Source: CAVVMA01 sp963788205 (GTDB lineage: Bacteria > Desulfobacterota > Binatia > Binatales > Binataceae). Taken from it: a stretch of DNA of 64,000 bases. This document shows positions 1 through 8,163 of the stretch, one piece after another (positions within the stretch are counted from its first letter, which is position 1; each line of letters opens with the position of its first letter). The stretch is taken from positions 558,001 to 622,000 of the forward strand of contig CAWBGG010000007.1 in the NCBI GenBank assembly GCA_963788205.1. Reading direction: 5' to 3'. The notes under the pieces are model-generated. The model searched no databases. It saw only the letters and a program-made list of their open reading frames with translations, and was not told the DNA's origin. The translations under genes and the position numbers were made by a program.

Positions 1-545
1 AGGAGAAAGGCGCCTTCACCGGTGAAGTTTCGGCCCCGATGCTCAGCGCGTTCGGGGTGCGCTACGTGATCATCGGGCATTCGGAGCGCCGCCACGTGTT
101 CGGCGAGAGCGACGAGCTGATCAACAAGAAGGTCAGGGCAGCGCTTCGCCACGGCTTGCATCCGATTTTGTGCGTCGGCGAGACCCAGGCCGAGCACGAT
201 TCCGGCCACGCGCTCGCGGTGGTGTTGCGCCAGTTGCAAAACGGGCTGGAGGGAGTCGCTGAATCAGGCTTGCACGCCCTAACCCTGGCCTACGAGCCGG
301 TATGGGCGATCGGGACCGGCCGCAATGCCACGCCGGAGCAGGCCGAGACCGTCCACGGCGCGATTCGCAGCGCGCTCAAGGATCGCTACGGCGCGCCCGG
401 ACATGAGGTCAGGATTCTCTACGGAGGCAGCGTCACGGCCGAAAATGTTGACTCGCTGCTGTCCAAACCCGATATTGACGGGGCTTTGGTCGGGGGAGCA
501 AGCTTAAGGGCTGACTCCTTCATCCGGATCGTAAGGGGCGGCTGA
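1..545 (+). CDS. tpiA: Triosephosphate isomerase, 5'-truncated by the window edge
   Basis: Interconverts dihydroxyacetone phosphate and glyceraldehyde 3-phosphate in glycolysis and gluconeogenesis (cytoplasm). The frame is open from base 3; the residues before the first Met (GAFTGEVSAPML) already match the family, so the true start lies left of the window. The catalytic His is in VIIGHSERR, the catalytic Glu in AYEPVWAIGTG. The phosphate-binding ends YGGSV and GALVGGASL are intact, and the C-terminus is complete. About 180 of the usual ~250 residues are present. secG follows 33 bases later on the same strand, the usual glycolysis-secG order in many proteobacteria-like genomes, so the two are probably cotranscribed. 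Confidence 0.97.
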   Translation, partial: EKGAFTGEVSAPMLSAFGVRYVIIGHSERRHVFGESDELINKKVRAALRHGLHPILCVGETQAEHDSGHALAVVLRQLQNGLEGVAESGLHALTLAYEPVWAIGTGRNATPEQAETVHGAIRSALKDRYGAPGHEVRILYGGSVTAENVDSLLSKPDIDGALVGGASLRADSFIRIVRGG

Positions 546-578
546 GGGGCTCTTTCAGGCAGAGCGAACGAGGCGAAC

Positions 579-929
579 TTGGTTTCAATAGTGATCGCAA
601 TTCACGTAACGGTGTGCATCTCGATTTGTATCGTGGTGCTGCTTCAGCAGGGCAAGGGCGCCGATATCGGTGCGGTGTTCGGCGGCTCCAGCCAGACCCT
701 GTTCGGATCCGGCGGCGCGGGAAATTTCCTGACCAGGCTGACGAGCGGGCTGGCGGTGGTATTTTTCGCGACCTCGATCTTCCTGGCCTACGCGTCGACG
801 CGCCGCGCTACCGGCAGCCTGCTGGAGGGATCGTCTTCGATGCCAAAGAGCGTGATGCCGGTGAACGCGCCCAAGCCGGCGCCGAACCCGGCAGTCCCGG
901 CGCCCCAGCCTCCGGCGCAGAAGCATTAG
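579..929 (+). CDS. secG: Preprotein translocase subunit SecG
   Basis: Auxiliary integral membrane subunit of the SecYEG export channel. The 116-residue protein has two hydrophobic segments (about residues 3-20 and 50-70) around the conserved cytoplasmic loop LLQQGKGADIGAVFGGSSQ, with GSGGAGNFLTRLT just after it. The C-terminal third is a Pro/Ala-rich tail, as in many SecG proteins. The start is TTG at 579, preceded by GAGG at 570-573 with a 5-base spacer. No ATG alternative fits before the first membrane segment. It follows tpiA and precedes a tRNA-Leu gene. Confidence 0.95.
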   Translation: MVSIVIAIHVTVCISICIVVLLQQGKGADIGAVFGGSSQTLFGSGGAGNFLTRLTSGLAVVFFATSIFLAYASTRRATGSLLEGSSSMPKSVMPVNAPKPAPNPAVPAPQPPAQKH

Positions 930-947
930 CGGAAATGGCAACTTGTC

Positions 948-1033
948 GCGCGGGTGGTGGAACGGCAGACACGCGAGTTTGAGGGGCTCGTGGTAGAAAT
1001 ACCGTGCGGGTTCAAGTCCCGCCCCGCGCACCA
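948..1033 (+). tRNA. tRNA-Leu (anticodon GAG)
   Basis: A class II tRNA of 86 bases including an encoded CCA. The acceptor stem GCGCGGG (948-954) pairs with CCCGCGC (1023-1029), followed by discriminator A and CCA at 1031-1033. The anticodon stem CGAGT/GCTCG encloses the loop TTGAGGG with GAG at 981-983. A variable arm (GTGGTAGAAATACC) and the T-arm GGGTTCAAGTCCC are clear. It reads CUC/CUU Leu codons. Its last 22 bases overlap, antisense, the end of the MazF-like toxin gene. Confidence 0.96.
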
Positions 1034-1389
1034 TCCAGGCTGACACCGATCGCGAGACCGAGCGACTTTCGGAGATTGTCCTCCACGGCGCGCAAATCGC
1101 GCCGGGTCAGCGACCCGAGCCGCCGCTGGACCATCTCACGCTGCACCGTACGAAAGATGCCGGTCACCACTGAAGGGAAGAATAGACCGGCCTCCTTCCA
1201 GTCCGCGACGCGGTGATCGCCAAACAGACGGCGGCGGACGTTAGAGGTGATCGCGACGACTATCAGCTCCAGCCGGCCCCGGTTGTAATCAGCAGAACTG
1301 ATCACCAGCACGGGGCGCAACTTCGTGCCGGATTCGTCCGAGAACACGAAATTGACCAGAACGACATCCCCGCGGTCACAGCCTGTCAT
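1012..1389 (-). CDS. MazF/PemK-family endoribonuclease toxin
   Basis: Probable toxin of a type II toxin-antitoxin pair; family members cleave mRNA at short sequences. The 125-residue protein has the PemK-like beta-barrel start RGDVVLVNF, the conserved RPVLVISS segment and the later VTGIFRTVQREMV strand-helix region expected for MazF. The start codon at 1389 overlaps the antitoxin gene by 14 bases, so the pair is translationally linked with the antitoxin first. The TGA stop (1014-1012) lies inside the tRNA-Leu gene on the other strand, so the last residues are antisense to the tRNA T-arm and acceptor stem. Toxin class is well supported; the cleavage site is unknown. Confidence 0.88.
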   Translation of the reverse strand: MTGCDRGDVVLVNFVFSDESGTKLRPVLVISSADYNRGRLELIVVAITSNVRRRLFGDHRVADWKEAGLFFPSVVTGIFRTVQREMVQRRLGSLTRRDLRAVEDNLRKSLGLAIGVSLDGARGGT

Positions 1390-1639
1390 ACCGGGCGTCT
1401 TTGGGGTTGTCCCAAAGCTCTGCCAGTAGAGGGTCGGTCTTGGCGGTCATGCTGATCGTGCGTTCACCGTTGCCCGTGAGATCTTGGCGCAAGCGCTCTT
1501 CAAGAGCGCCCAACAGGTACTTGTCTATAGTCATCTCTCGCTTGGCTGCCGCCAAGCTGACACGCTTGGCCACTCCGGGCCGAACACTGACGCTCATACG
1601 CCGGGTTTTCACCATGCGTTTGCTCGACTTCTTCCGCAT
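1376..1639 (-). CDS. Antitoxin partner of the MazF-like toxin (ribbon-helix-helix type)
   Basis: Probable antitoxin and autorepressor. From ATG 1639 the protein has ~87 residues. A basic N-terminus is followed by RRMSVSVRPGVAKRVSLAAA, the strand-helix-helix pattern of RHH DNA-binding domains. The acidic tail (TDPLLAELWDNPKDARYDRL) resembles the toxin-wrapping end of MazE/VapB-like antitoxins. The frame is open upstream to TTG 1717 and has other ATGs at 1699 and 1615. I prefer 1639 because GGGATAGAG precedes it, but the start is uncertain. It overlaps the toxin gene by 14 bases. Confidence 0.8.
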   Translation of the reverse strand: MRKKSSKRMVKTRRMSVSVRPGVAKRVSLAAAKREMTIDKYLLGALEERLRQDLTGNGERTISMTAKTDPLLAELWDNPKDARYDRL

Positions 1640-1731
1640 CTCTATCCCGATAGCAAGACTATCGCCGTCACGCGCCGGTGTCGAACGAGCTTGTGTCATG
1701 GGGTCCGAACTGAGCAAAGACCCGACGCAAG

Positions 1732-2712
1732 CTATCCGACGCCTAAACTCAACTGAACCGCCGGAGGCACGCTGCTCGGGGGCGGCTCCGGGTGGCGCTC
1801 CGCTTCGGGCGCGAAGCCGTGCTTGCTTCGCAGCCGATCAAACATCTCGCCTAGGCGCTGATCGTATGAGCGCGGCGCGTAGGTCGCGTGCGCGTAGAAT
1901 TCATCCATCCTCTTGCGCAGATGGGGGAACTTCTCGGCGACGAACGGGATGAACCGCCGCGCCGCGGCCGGCTTGAGGAACAATGATCGCCACCACACGC
2001 CACTTGCGCCCACGCGCTTCGCGGCGCGGATGACCGCTTCGATACCCGTGGGAGCGTCGGTCACACCCGGTATGATCGGCATCATCAAGACGTTGCAGCG
2101 AATTCCCGCCGCGCTCAGCTCGGCGATCGCTCGGAGGCGAAGCGCCGGGCGGGGCGCCCTCGGCTCCAGGATCCGCTGGAGGCGCCGATCAAGCGTGATG
2201 AGCGAAAAGCCCACCGACAGGTTCGAGCGCGCGTTGATCGCCTTGAGCAGGTCGAGGTCGCGAACTATCAGCCAGGACTTGGTGGTGATCGAAAGATTGA
2301 GTCCGCCGAGCTGCGCGAACACTTTGAGCATCGAGCGCGTCAGCCCGAACTTGCGCTCCGCCGGCTGGTAGGGATCGGTCGCGGTGCCGATTGCGATCCG
2401 GTCAGAGCCGATCGGGGTGCGCGAGAGCGTGCGCGCGAGCACTTCCGCCGCCATCCGCTTGACAAAGATGCGCCGCTCGAAGTCCATCGGATCGCGCAGT
2501 TCCAGGAACTCGTGCGTATAGCGCGCGTAGCAGTAAACGCATCCGAACTCGCATCCGCGATAGGGATTGATCGTCCACCGAAACGGCATCGCAGGATTGT
2601 CGCATCGGTTGAGAATCTGCCGGACGGGCATCTCGAGAAATTCAACATCGCGCAGTTGCGGTAGGGGCTCGGATGCGGGGGCGGGGAATGAGAGCACTTC
2701 GGCAACGTCCAT
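1732..2712 (-). CDS. Radical SAM protein, spore-photoproduct-lyase-like (PA0069/Rv2578c type)
   Basis: A 326-residue radical SAM enzyme of unknown substrate. The cluster motif CEFGCVYCYAR (C-x3-C-x2-C) lies near residue 57, after the lead FRWTINPYRGC that is typical of the PA0069/Rv2578c group. Downstream segments IAIGTATDPYQPAE, SITTKS and VLMMPIIPGVTD fit a partial TIM barrel carrying SAM. The ATG at 2712 is the natural start. The C-terminal 30 residues are low-complexity Pro/Ser. It lies downstream of the antitoxin on the same strand but is divergently placed from anything to its right. The catalytic class is confident; the reaction is unknown. Confidence 0.9.
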   Translation of the reverse strand: MDVAEVLSFPAPASEPLPQLRDVEFLEMPVRQILNRCDNPAMPFRWTINPYRGCEFGCVYCYARYTHEFLELRDPMDFERRIFVKRMAAEVLARTLSRTPIGSDRIAIGTATDPYQPAERKFGLTRSMLKVFAQLGGLNLSITTKSWLIVRDLDLLKAINARSNLSVGFSLITLDRRLQRILEPRAPRPALRLRAIAELSAAGIRCNVLMMPIIPGVTDAPTGIEAVIRAAKRVGASGVWWRSLFLKPAAARRFIPFVAEKFPHLRKRMDEFYAHATYAPRSYDQRLGEMFDRLRSKHGFAPEAERHPEPPPSSVPPAVQLSLGVG

Positions 2713-3033
2713 ACCGACAAGTTTCGCTTTTTCTTCGTTCCCATGTCAAGATGATCAGGAGATAACCTGACAGACTGTTTGCGGGGGAAGCTTCGCGACC
2801 CTGTCGTGGGAGGCTGGTCGCCCTTTTCGCAATGGCTCCAATCACCCGAGCTTGCCCTTACCGCCGTAGTTCCCGTCCTGAGCGCGAGCGCGCCCCTTTG
2901 TCACCTTGGGCTATCCGCTTTTTCCTTCAGACACTTGGACAATTGCTTTCATGAATCGCTCGAAGAAGCCGCCTGCGGACATTTCCAGCGATTTGCCCCC
3001 CATACGTGAAGCTCTGCGCTGAAAAAAGGGCGT
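2713..3033. other. Intergenic region without a supported gene
   Basis: 321 bases between the radical SAM gene (leftward) and the end of a leftward small gene. The short open frames here show no family resemblance. The promoter of the radical SAM gene should lie at its left end, but I see no clear -35/-10 pair. I see no structural RNA. Confidence 0.5.
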
Positions 3034-3297
3034 TCAGCTCTCAGTTTGTCGTCGCCTGAGAATCGATCTGGTTGGCATTGATTGGGTGTCTTTATTGGGT
3101 GTCGCTGGCTGAAAGAGGACCTCTCGCAGAGTCTCCTTCAAGCCGATCGCCTTGAACCGGCTGAGTTCAGCTCGGCGGCGCCCCTTGTCACCCAGAAACC
3201 GTATGGTTTCCAGCAAAAAAGACACAGACATTGACCAAAGTATTGTAGCCCCCACTGCGCCCGCTATCTGTCTCATGACCGACCTCACGTTTGTCAT
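3034..3297 (-). CDS. Small hypothetical membrane-associated protein
   Basis: An 87-residue protein of unknown family. One hydrophobic segment, GAVGATILWSMSVSFLLETI (about residues 13-32), is followed by a strongly basic stretch (FLGDKGRRRAELSRFK) and a polar tail. The ATG at 3297 overlaps the TGA of the upstream membrane-protein gene (ATGA, 4 bases), so it is translationally coupled to it. Base composition is more AT-rich than the surrounding core genes, which may indicate acquisition. No function can be assigned. Confidence 0.6.
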   Translation of the reverse strand: MTNVRSVMRQIAGAVGATILWSMSVSFLLETIRFLGDKGRRRAELSRFKAIGLKETLREVLFQPATPNKDTQSMPTRSILRRRQTES

Positions 3298-3710
3298 AGC
3301 AAGTTTAGCAGCAGACCGAAAGGATGAACTCCATAAGCCCGAGTGTGCATGTAAATGGGAACGCCGAGAGCGATCGCTCCCACAAACACCCCAGTTAATC
3401 CTCTCACTCCAGTATACGTTTTGCTGCGACGGAGATACAAGATAACTATAACTGCCAGAAAGCTGACAAAAACGCACGTCAACTCAAACCACATCGCTAA
3501 CTCGGCGGAGTAGTGGGCAATTACGACTTGGTTGGAGAAGACACCAACGCCCGTTCCGAACGAAAGAACGGACATGTCCCAACCGACCCGAATTAGACGC
3601 TCTTGCCAAGAAAGCGTTTCGATCAGTCCCTCAAGGACATTCATGAGAACGACGAACGCCCACGGAAAGACAACCGGGGAGACGACTTCCGTAAATGTGG
3701 CTGGATCCAT
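3294..3710 (-). CDS. Hypothetical multi-pass membrane protein
   Basis: A 138-residue protein with about four hydrophobic segments: near residues 8-25 (VVFPWAFVVLMNVLEGLI), 45-62, 72-92 (LTCVFVSFLAVIVILYLRR) and 102-120 (GLTGVFVGAIALGVPIYM). It starts at ATG 3710 and is the first gene of a coupled pair, sharing ATGA with the next gene. I do not recognise the family. The pair is AT-richer than its neighbours and sits between core-like genes, so horizontal acquisition is plausible. Confidence 0.65.
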   Translation of the reverse strand: MDPATFTEVVSPVVFPWAFVVLMNVLEGLIETLSWQERLIRVGWDMSVLSFGTGVGVFSNQVVIAHYSAELAMWFELTCVFVSFLAVIVILYLRRSKTYTGVRGLTGVFVGAIALGVPIYMHTRAYGVHPFGLLLNLL

Positions 3711-3969
3711 TTATCCCCCGAGATTTTCAGATTCTGTAGGCGCGAGAATGGACCAGATGCGGAACAGATGTCAAACGATGAGACAATGGCGGGTAGACTC
3801 ATGATAGCGCGCCGCGTCTCCCCGGGCCTCCCCCGTCCGTTAGCGTCAAATCCTACCGCACCTAATCCAAGTACTGCGCCGACTCGACCGGCAGATCAAG
3901 AGAGGATCAGTGGAGATTTCGCAATCGACGTGGCCAGCGGTCCTGGCACACAGTAGCCGCGACGCTTGC

Positions 3970-4868
3970 TCAGGACGACCGAGCGGGCGCCCGCCTTGCC
4001 ACCGATTCGATCGCATCCGCGATCCTCGCATAGAGCGGCGCCGGAACATCGTGGCCCATGCCGGGAATCTCGATCAGCTCCGCGCCCGCGATATTCGCGG
4101 CCGTGTCGCGGCCGCCGTCCACCGGCACGAGTGGATCATCCGCGCCGTGGATGACCATGGTTGGCGCCTTGATCCGCTTGAGCGTTGCGCGGCGATCGCC
4201 GGTGACCATCACGGCCGCCGCCTGGCGCGAAAATCCCGCCGGATAATTCGAGCGCTTGAAATCCTCGGTCACGCGCCGGCGGATTTCCTTTTCGTCAGTA
4301 GGATAGCCGGGGCTGCCGATCGTCTGGTAGGCCTTCACGCCAAATTCGATGACGGCCTCGGCATCGCCTGCGGCGGGCGGTTCAGCAGCACGGCCATCGC
4401 TTCGGGCTTCGGGGGTGGCAGCGCGCTGTTGCCGGTGGTGGACATGATCGAGGTGAGCGATAGCGTCTTCTCCGGATGGTTGGCGGCGACCAGTTGCCCG
4501 ATCATCCCGCCCATCGAAGCGCCGACGATGTGTGCCTTCTCTATCCGTAGCGCGTCGAGCAGTCCGGCCGCGTCGTCGGCCATATCGTCCAGCGTGTACG
4601 CGGCGGCGGGCTTCTTCCCCAGCGCCGTCTCGGCCATCATCCGGGGAATATCGGCCGGTCCCGCGCTGTCGAACTTGTGCGACAAGCCCACGTCGCGATT
4701 GTCGTAGCGGATGACCCGATATCCCCGGGCGGTAAGAAGCTCGATAAATTCCAGTGGCCAGCGGGTCAACTGCCCGCCCAATCCCATAATCAGCAGAATG
4801 GGCTCGCCGGTCTTGGGGCCGAATTCTTCGTACTCGAGATCAATCCCGTTCGCACGGATACGAGCCAT
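3970..4868 (-). pseudogene. Alpha/beta hydrolase interrupted by one frame break
   Basis: A ~299-residue alpha/beta hydrolase split into two frames. The N-terminal part (from ATG 4868, with AGGGAG upstream) carries LLIMGLGGQ (oxyanion region), VIRYDNRDVGLS and the nucleophile elbow GASMGGMIG. The C-terminal part carries the acid loop GADDPLVPVDGG and the catalytic His in MGHDVPAP. The frames meet around 4370-4382, in a GC-rich CCG-repeat tract, where one or two bases appear lost. All catalytic parts survive across the two frames, so an assembly error or very recent mutation is likelier than old decay. Substrate unknown. Confidence 0.85.
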
Positions 4869-5133
4869 GTCGCTCTCCCTTGCTCCCGGCCTGCGTGCCG
4901 GTCGCTTGATACGGCTGACTAAACTAACACAATTGCCTTGTGATTGGTCAAAACTCCGACAGCTACGAAACGCTGGAGTTTCGTGAGCGGCTGGCCTGGC
5001 GTTGCCCGAACGTAGTTGGCGCGGCCGCGCACAAAACCAATTGGCTCGGCGCGCGCAAACCAGTAGAGATAGCGATACGCAAGCAGCAATCGACTGCGGC
5101 CCTGCCGCTGCGGCAGGCATTAGGATGGCACCG

Positions 5134-5745
5134 ATGAAAATCTACGATCACGCACTAGCTCCTAATCCGCGCCGCGTGCGCATTTTCCTGGCCGAGAAGG
5201 GCATCACGGTGGTCTACGAGCAGGTGGACATCTTCTCCGGCAAGAACCGCACGCCCGAGTTCCTCCAGAAGAATCCGCTCGGCGGGATCCCGGTGCTCGA
5301 ATTCGACGACGGCACCTTTCTGGCGGAGTCGGTGGCGATTTGCCGGTACTTCGAGGGGATGTTTCCCGAGCCGCACTTGATGGGCGTTGATCCGCGCGAT
5401 CAGGCGTTCGTCGAGATGTGGAATCGCCGCATGGAGCTGGAGATTTTCGGTCCCGTCGGGCGCGCGATGCAGCATACGAATCCAATTTTCAAGGGCCGCC
5501 TCGAGCAGTTCTCCGCCTTCGGTGACACGCAGCGCGCGCGGGCCCTGGAACGCCTGGAATGGCTCGACTCGATTCTCGCGCAGCGGCCGTTCGTCGCGGG
5601 CGACCGTTACACGATCGCGGACATCACGGCGCTGGTCGGAATCGATCTGGGGCGCGGCTACGCGGGCCTGGAGATTCCGCCCGCCATCAAGCACGTCCAT
5701 CGATGGCATCAGGCGGTTTCGAGCCGCCCCAGCGCAAAAGCCTGA
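5134..5745 (+). CDS. Glutathione S-transferase family protein
   Basis: About 203 residues: an N-terminal thioredoxin-fold domain (MKIYDHALAPNPRRVRIFLA) with the cis-Pro signature GIPVLEFDDG and the ES pair in LAESVAICRY for glutathione binding. It is followed by a helical C-terminal domain with the N-capping box FVAGDRYTIADITALV. The start is taken at ATG 5134 because TAGGAT lies at the right spacing; ATG 5125, three codons earlier, is also possible. It is divergent from the broken hydrolase. Probably detoxifies electrophiles; the substrate cannot be told from sequence. Confidence 0.92.
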   Translation: MKIYDHALAPNPRRVRIFLAEKGITVVYEQVDIFSGKNRTPEFLQKNPLGGIPVLEFDDGTFLAESVAICRYFEGMFPEPHLMGVDPRDQAFVEMWNRRMELEIFGPVGRAMQHTNPIFKGRLEQFSAFGDTQRARALERLEWLDSILAQRPFVAGDRYTIADITALVGIDLGRGYAGLEIPPAIKHVHRWHQAVSSRPSAKA

Positions 5746-5823
5746 CCCGGCGGCGCGCAGAGCTGTCGCTAACGGCATTTCGGGCTGCTTCTTCGAAAAG
5801 AGTTCGAGGTTGCCGACCAATGT

Positions 5824-6966
5824 TCAGTAGCCGTAGTAGCCACCGCCGGGAGTGGGAGTCGGCTTTGATTTCTTGGGGCGGGGCGTGGGTCGCGGGGTGG
5901 GAGTCGGGGTGGGGGCGGCGCCGGGTAGCAGGTAGCCGAACAGGCCGTCTTTTTCGCCGTTGGGCCCGGCGGTGAAGTAAATCGCGTTGGCGTGGGTAAC
6001 GCCGCTGATGTCACCGCCGACCATCAGCGCCCATAGTCCTGGAATCTGAATCGGCACGTGTTTGGAGGTGGCCAACTGGCCGAGGAACTTGCCGGTCTTG
6101 GGCGCGAACGCATTGATGGTGCCGTCGCCGAAATTGCCGATCAGCAGATCGTTGCCGACCGAGCCGAAGTTCTTCGGCGCCATCACGATCCCCCAGGGCG
6201 CGTTCAGCGTGCCGTTGGTGGCAAAGCGCCTGATCAGAGTGCCGTCAGAGTTGAATTCATCAACCGCGCCGGCCACCACTGCGCGCTGCGAATAGGCCAC
6301 GAAGATGTTGCCCTCGATGTTGGCGATTCCATACGGCGCCAGACCTGTGGCGAGATTTGGGTCCATGAAGCCGCCGGTGGTCTGGACGGGGTTGAAGTTG
6401 GTGTCGAACACATCAATGGTGCCGCGCGAGTTGGCGGCGTAGAGAGTAGGCGCGCCCGCTATGGTAGCCATCGCGAGCCCCGTGTACGCGGCAGTGGCCG
6501 AACTATTGACCATGATTATGGCGTCGGCGCCGTAAGCGCTGTTCCAGGCCGCGATGGTGCCGTCGATAGTATCGAAGATGAACAGCGCCGGGCCGCCGGT
6601 CGCGAGCGGGAAACTCGGCGTGGTGTTGGCCACGATACCCGTGGGCTTGGAGGGGCCGGTCGCGCCGGGCGGCGCCGGAATCGTGACCGACGGCAGCGAG
6701 GCGAACTGTTGGCCTTGTCCGTCAACCAGCTCGGAGATCCCGGTGCCTTCCTCGTTGATCCAGAAAGGGTCGGCGCCGCCAAGCGATGCCATCCCCCAGG
6801 CGTTGATCATCAAGGGATCCTGCTGGGGCGCCTGGGTCGTGTCGGAGCGCAGGTCAACCTGGTGATACGGCGAGACTACCTTGGGCTTCGCGGCGGCGAT
6901 CGCAGTCCCGGCGATGATCGCGGTCAAAAGGAGCGCAAACCCTACATATCGGTCGATGAGTTTCAT
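5824..6966 (-). CDS. Secreted TIGR03118-family protein (beta-propeller-like)
   Basis: A 380-residue exported protein. A signal peptide covers about residues 1-25 (hydrophobic core FALLLTAIIAGTAIAAA). The body has repeated strand motifs with NxxGTIDVFD, GPALFIFDTIDGTIAAWN and GNDLLIGNFGDGTINAF, matching the TIGR03118 family, whose members resemble NHL or propeller repeats. The C-terminus is a Pro/Thr/Arg/Lys-rich tail (TPTPTPRPTPRPKK) ending GGGYYGY, perhaps a cell-wall or surface linker. Function of the family is unknown. It stands alone, convergent with the GST gene. Confidence 0.85.
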   Translation of the reverse strand: MKLIDRYVGFALLLTAIIAGTAIAAAKPKVVSPYHQVDLRSDTTQAPQQDPLMINAWGMASLGGADPFWINEEGTGISELVDGQGQQFASLPSVTIPAPPGATGPSKPTGIVANTTPSFPLATGGPALFIFDTIDGTIAAWNSAYGADAIIMVNSSATAAYTGLAMATIAGAPTLYAANSRGTIDVFDTNFNPVQTTGGFMDPNLATGLAPYGIANIEGNIFVAYSQRAVVAGAVDEFNSDGTLIRRFATNGTLNAPWGIVMAPKNFGSVGNDLLIGNFGDGTINAFAPKTGKFLGQLATSKHVPIQIPGLWALMVGGDISGVTHANAIYFTAGPNGEKDGLFGYLLPGAAPTPTPTPRPTPRPKKSKPTPTPGGGYYGY

Positions 6967-7119
6967 GGCGTCTAATGCCCTCTGTTAATGGCTCGTACGT
7001 GTCGATCGCGCTGTCAAGTGCATAGTGCGATGTATTTACAACCCGGCCCGGCGCGCTCTGGTTCCCTGACAATTTCAGATATGGAATGTGATCGTACGCC
7101 TAGGGCGCGGACGAGTCAG

Positions 7120-7725
7120 ATGGCGCGGATAGTTGTACCTATCTATTTCGATTACGCCTCGACGCTGTGCTACATCGCGTGGCGAATCGTGCGCGAGCTG
7201 GAAGCCGAGCTCGACTTCGAGCCGCTGTGGAAGGGCGTGCCGATCGCGATGCGGGACTACAGCACGCGTCCGGGGCGTCCGCTCGGCGTGCGCGAGCGCA
7301 ACAAGGTTATCGCGGTCGCGGCCGAAACCGGGATCGCCGTGATGCCGCCAGGCCAGTGGCTCGACTCGGAGGCAGCTATCCAGGGCGCCGAACTGGCGCG
7401 CGAGGCTGGCGTCTTTACCGCCTATCACGAGGCGGTGTTCCGGGCCGCGTTCGAGCATCGCCTCGATATCGGCGACCTCGATGTGCTCGCCGGGCTGGCC
7501 GCGCGAGCGGGAATCGATCGCGAGCGCTTTTCAGATGATATTCGCAGCGGCCGGATGACCACGCGAATCGTAGAGCATAAGGAGGAGGCCGACCGCTTCT
7601 CGGCGCTCGGATATCCGACCTTTCTGCTCGGCGATTTTCCGCTGATCGGGATTCAACCGATCGCAACGATGCGGATGCTGATCGGAAGGTTTATCGCGCA
7701 ACGCATCGCCGAGCCCCAGGCGTAG
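7120..7725 (+). CDS. DsbA/2-hydroxychromene-2-carboxylate-isomerase-like thioredoxin-fold protein
   Basis: A 201-residue cytoplasmic protein of the DsbA-like/HCCA-isomerase superfamily. The expected redox site near the N-terminus reads FDYASTLCYIAW: the first Cys of CxxC is Ser, so classical disulphide exchange is unlikely and a kappa-GST-like role is possible. The helical insertion (REAGVFTAYHEAVFRAAF) and the cis-Pro strand GYPTFLLGDFPLIG are typical. ATG 7120 is chosen because homology begins at once (ARIVVPIYFDY); the frame is open upstream but looks non-coding. Substrate unknown. Confidence 0.85.
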   Translation: MARIVVPIYFDYASTLCYIAWRIVRELEAELDFEPLWKGVPIAMRDYSTRPGRPLGVRERNKVIAVAAETGIAVMPPGQWLDSEAAIQGAELAREAGVFTAYHEAVFRAAFEHRLDIGDLDVLAGLAARAGIDRERFSDDIRSGRMTTRIVEHKEEADRFSALGYPTFLLGDFPLIGIQPIATMRMLIGRFIAQRIAEPQA

Positions 7726-8163
7726 ATCGCGCTTTTCGAGCAGGCGCACGAGACGTAACGAGCGTTCAATGAGGTACGTTTTGACCCTTGTCAGGCTGCG
7801 GCCGTGTTGAAGGACACCGGGCATCGGGTTCTGGAGGAGCGGCCCAAGGATACGACCGGGGCATTGCAGAAGGTCCTCTGACGCAGCGGTCAACTATCAG
7901 CAGTCTGGGTTTCGATTTTTGGTCGGCGGCTTGAGTCGGTTCCGCTGGATCAGACATTCTGCTTGACACGGAAACTACGTACGTCCATATTACCGGTCAG
8001 CCGCGGCTGGCCCCGCAAAGCCGCCCAGCGCGCAAAAGCCTGTCGCGATCTCGTTAGCCTCTATCGCCACGGTGCTGGTTTGTTTTATCTTTCAGGACCG
8101 AGAGTAAGATCAGCGTCCCACCGTTATCCGGAAGACTCAAATTCCTCGAGCAAGGAGACGTCG
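7726..8163. other. Gene-free stretch, possible small coding remnant
   Basis: 438 bases with no convincing complete gene. On the plus strand near 7768-7881 a short frame encodes residues such as KDTGHRVLEERPKDTTG and then stops. It faintly resembles the L-x2-TG-x3-L-x-E pattern of NADAR-type proteins and could be a fragment of one; this is weak. The right end holds AAGGAG just before the peroxidase start. Confidence 0.3.

Noticed and set aside
585..1046. 153-residue minus-strand frame across secG and the tRNA
   Set aside because: Antisense to secG and the tRNA, no family resemblance.
2950..3021. 23-residue plus-strand frame (MNRSKKPPADISSDLPPIREALR in pieces)
   Set aside because: Faint resemblance to antitoxin starts, but too short and no partner.
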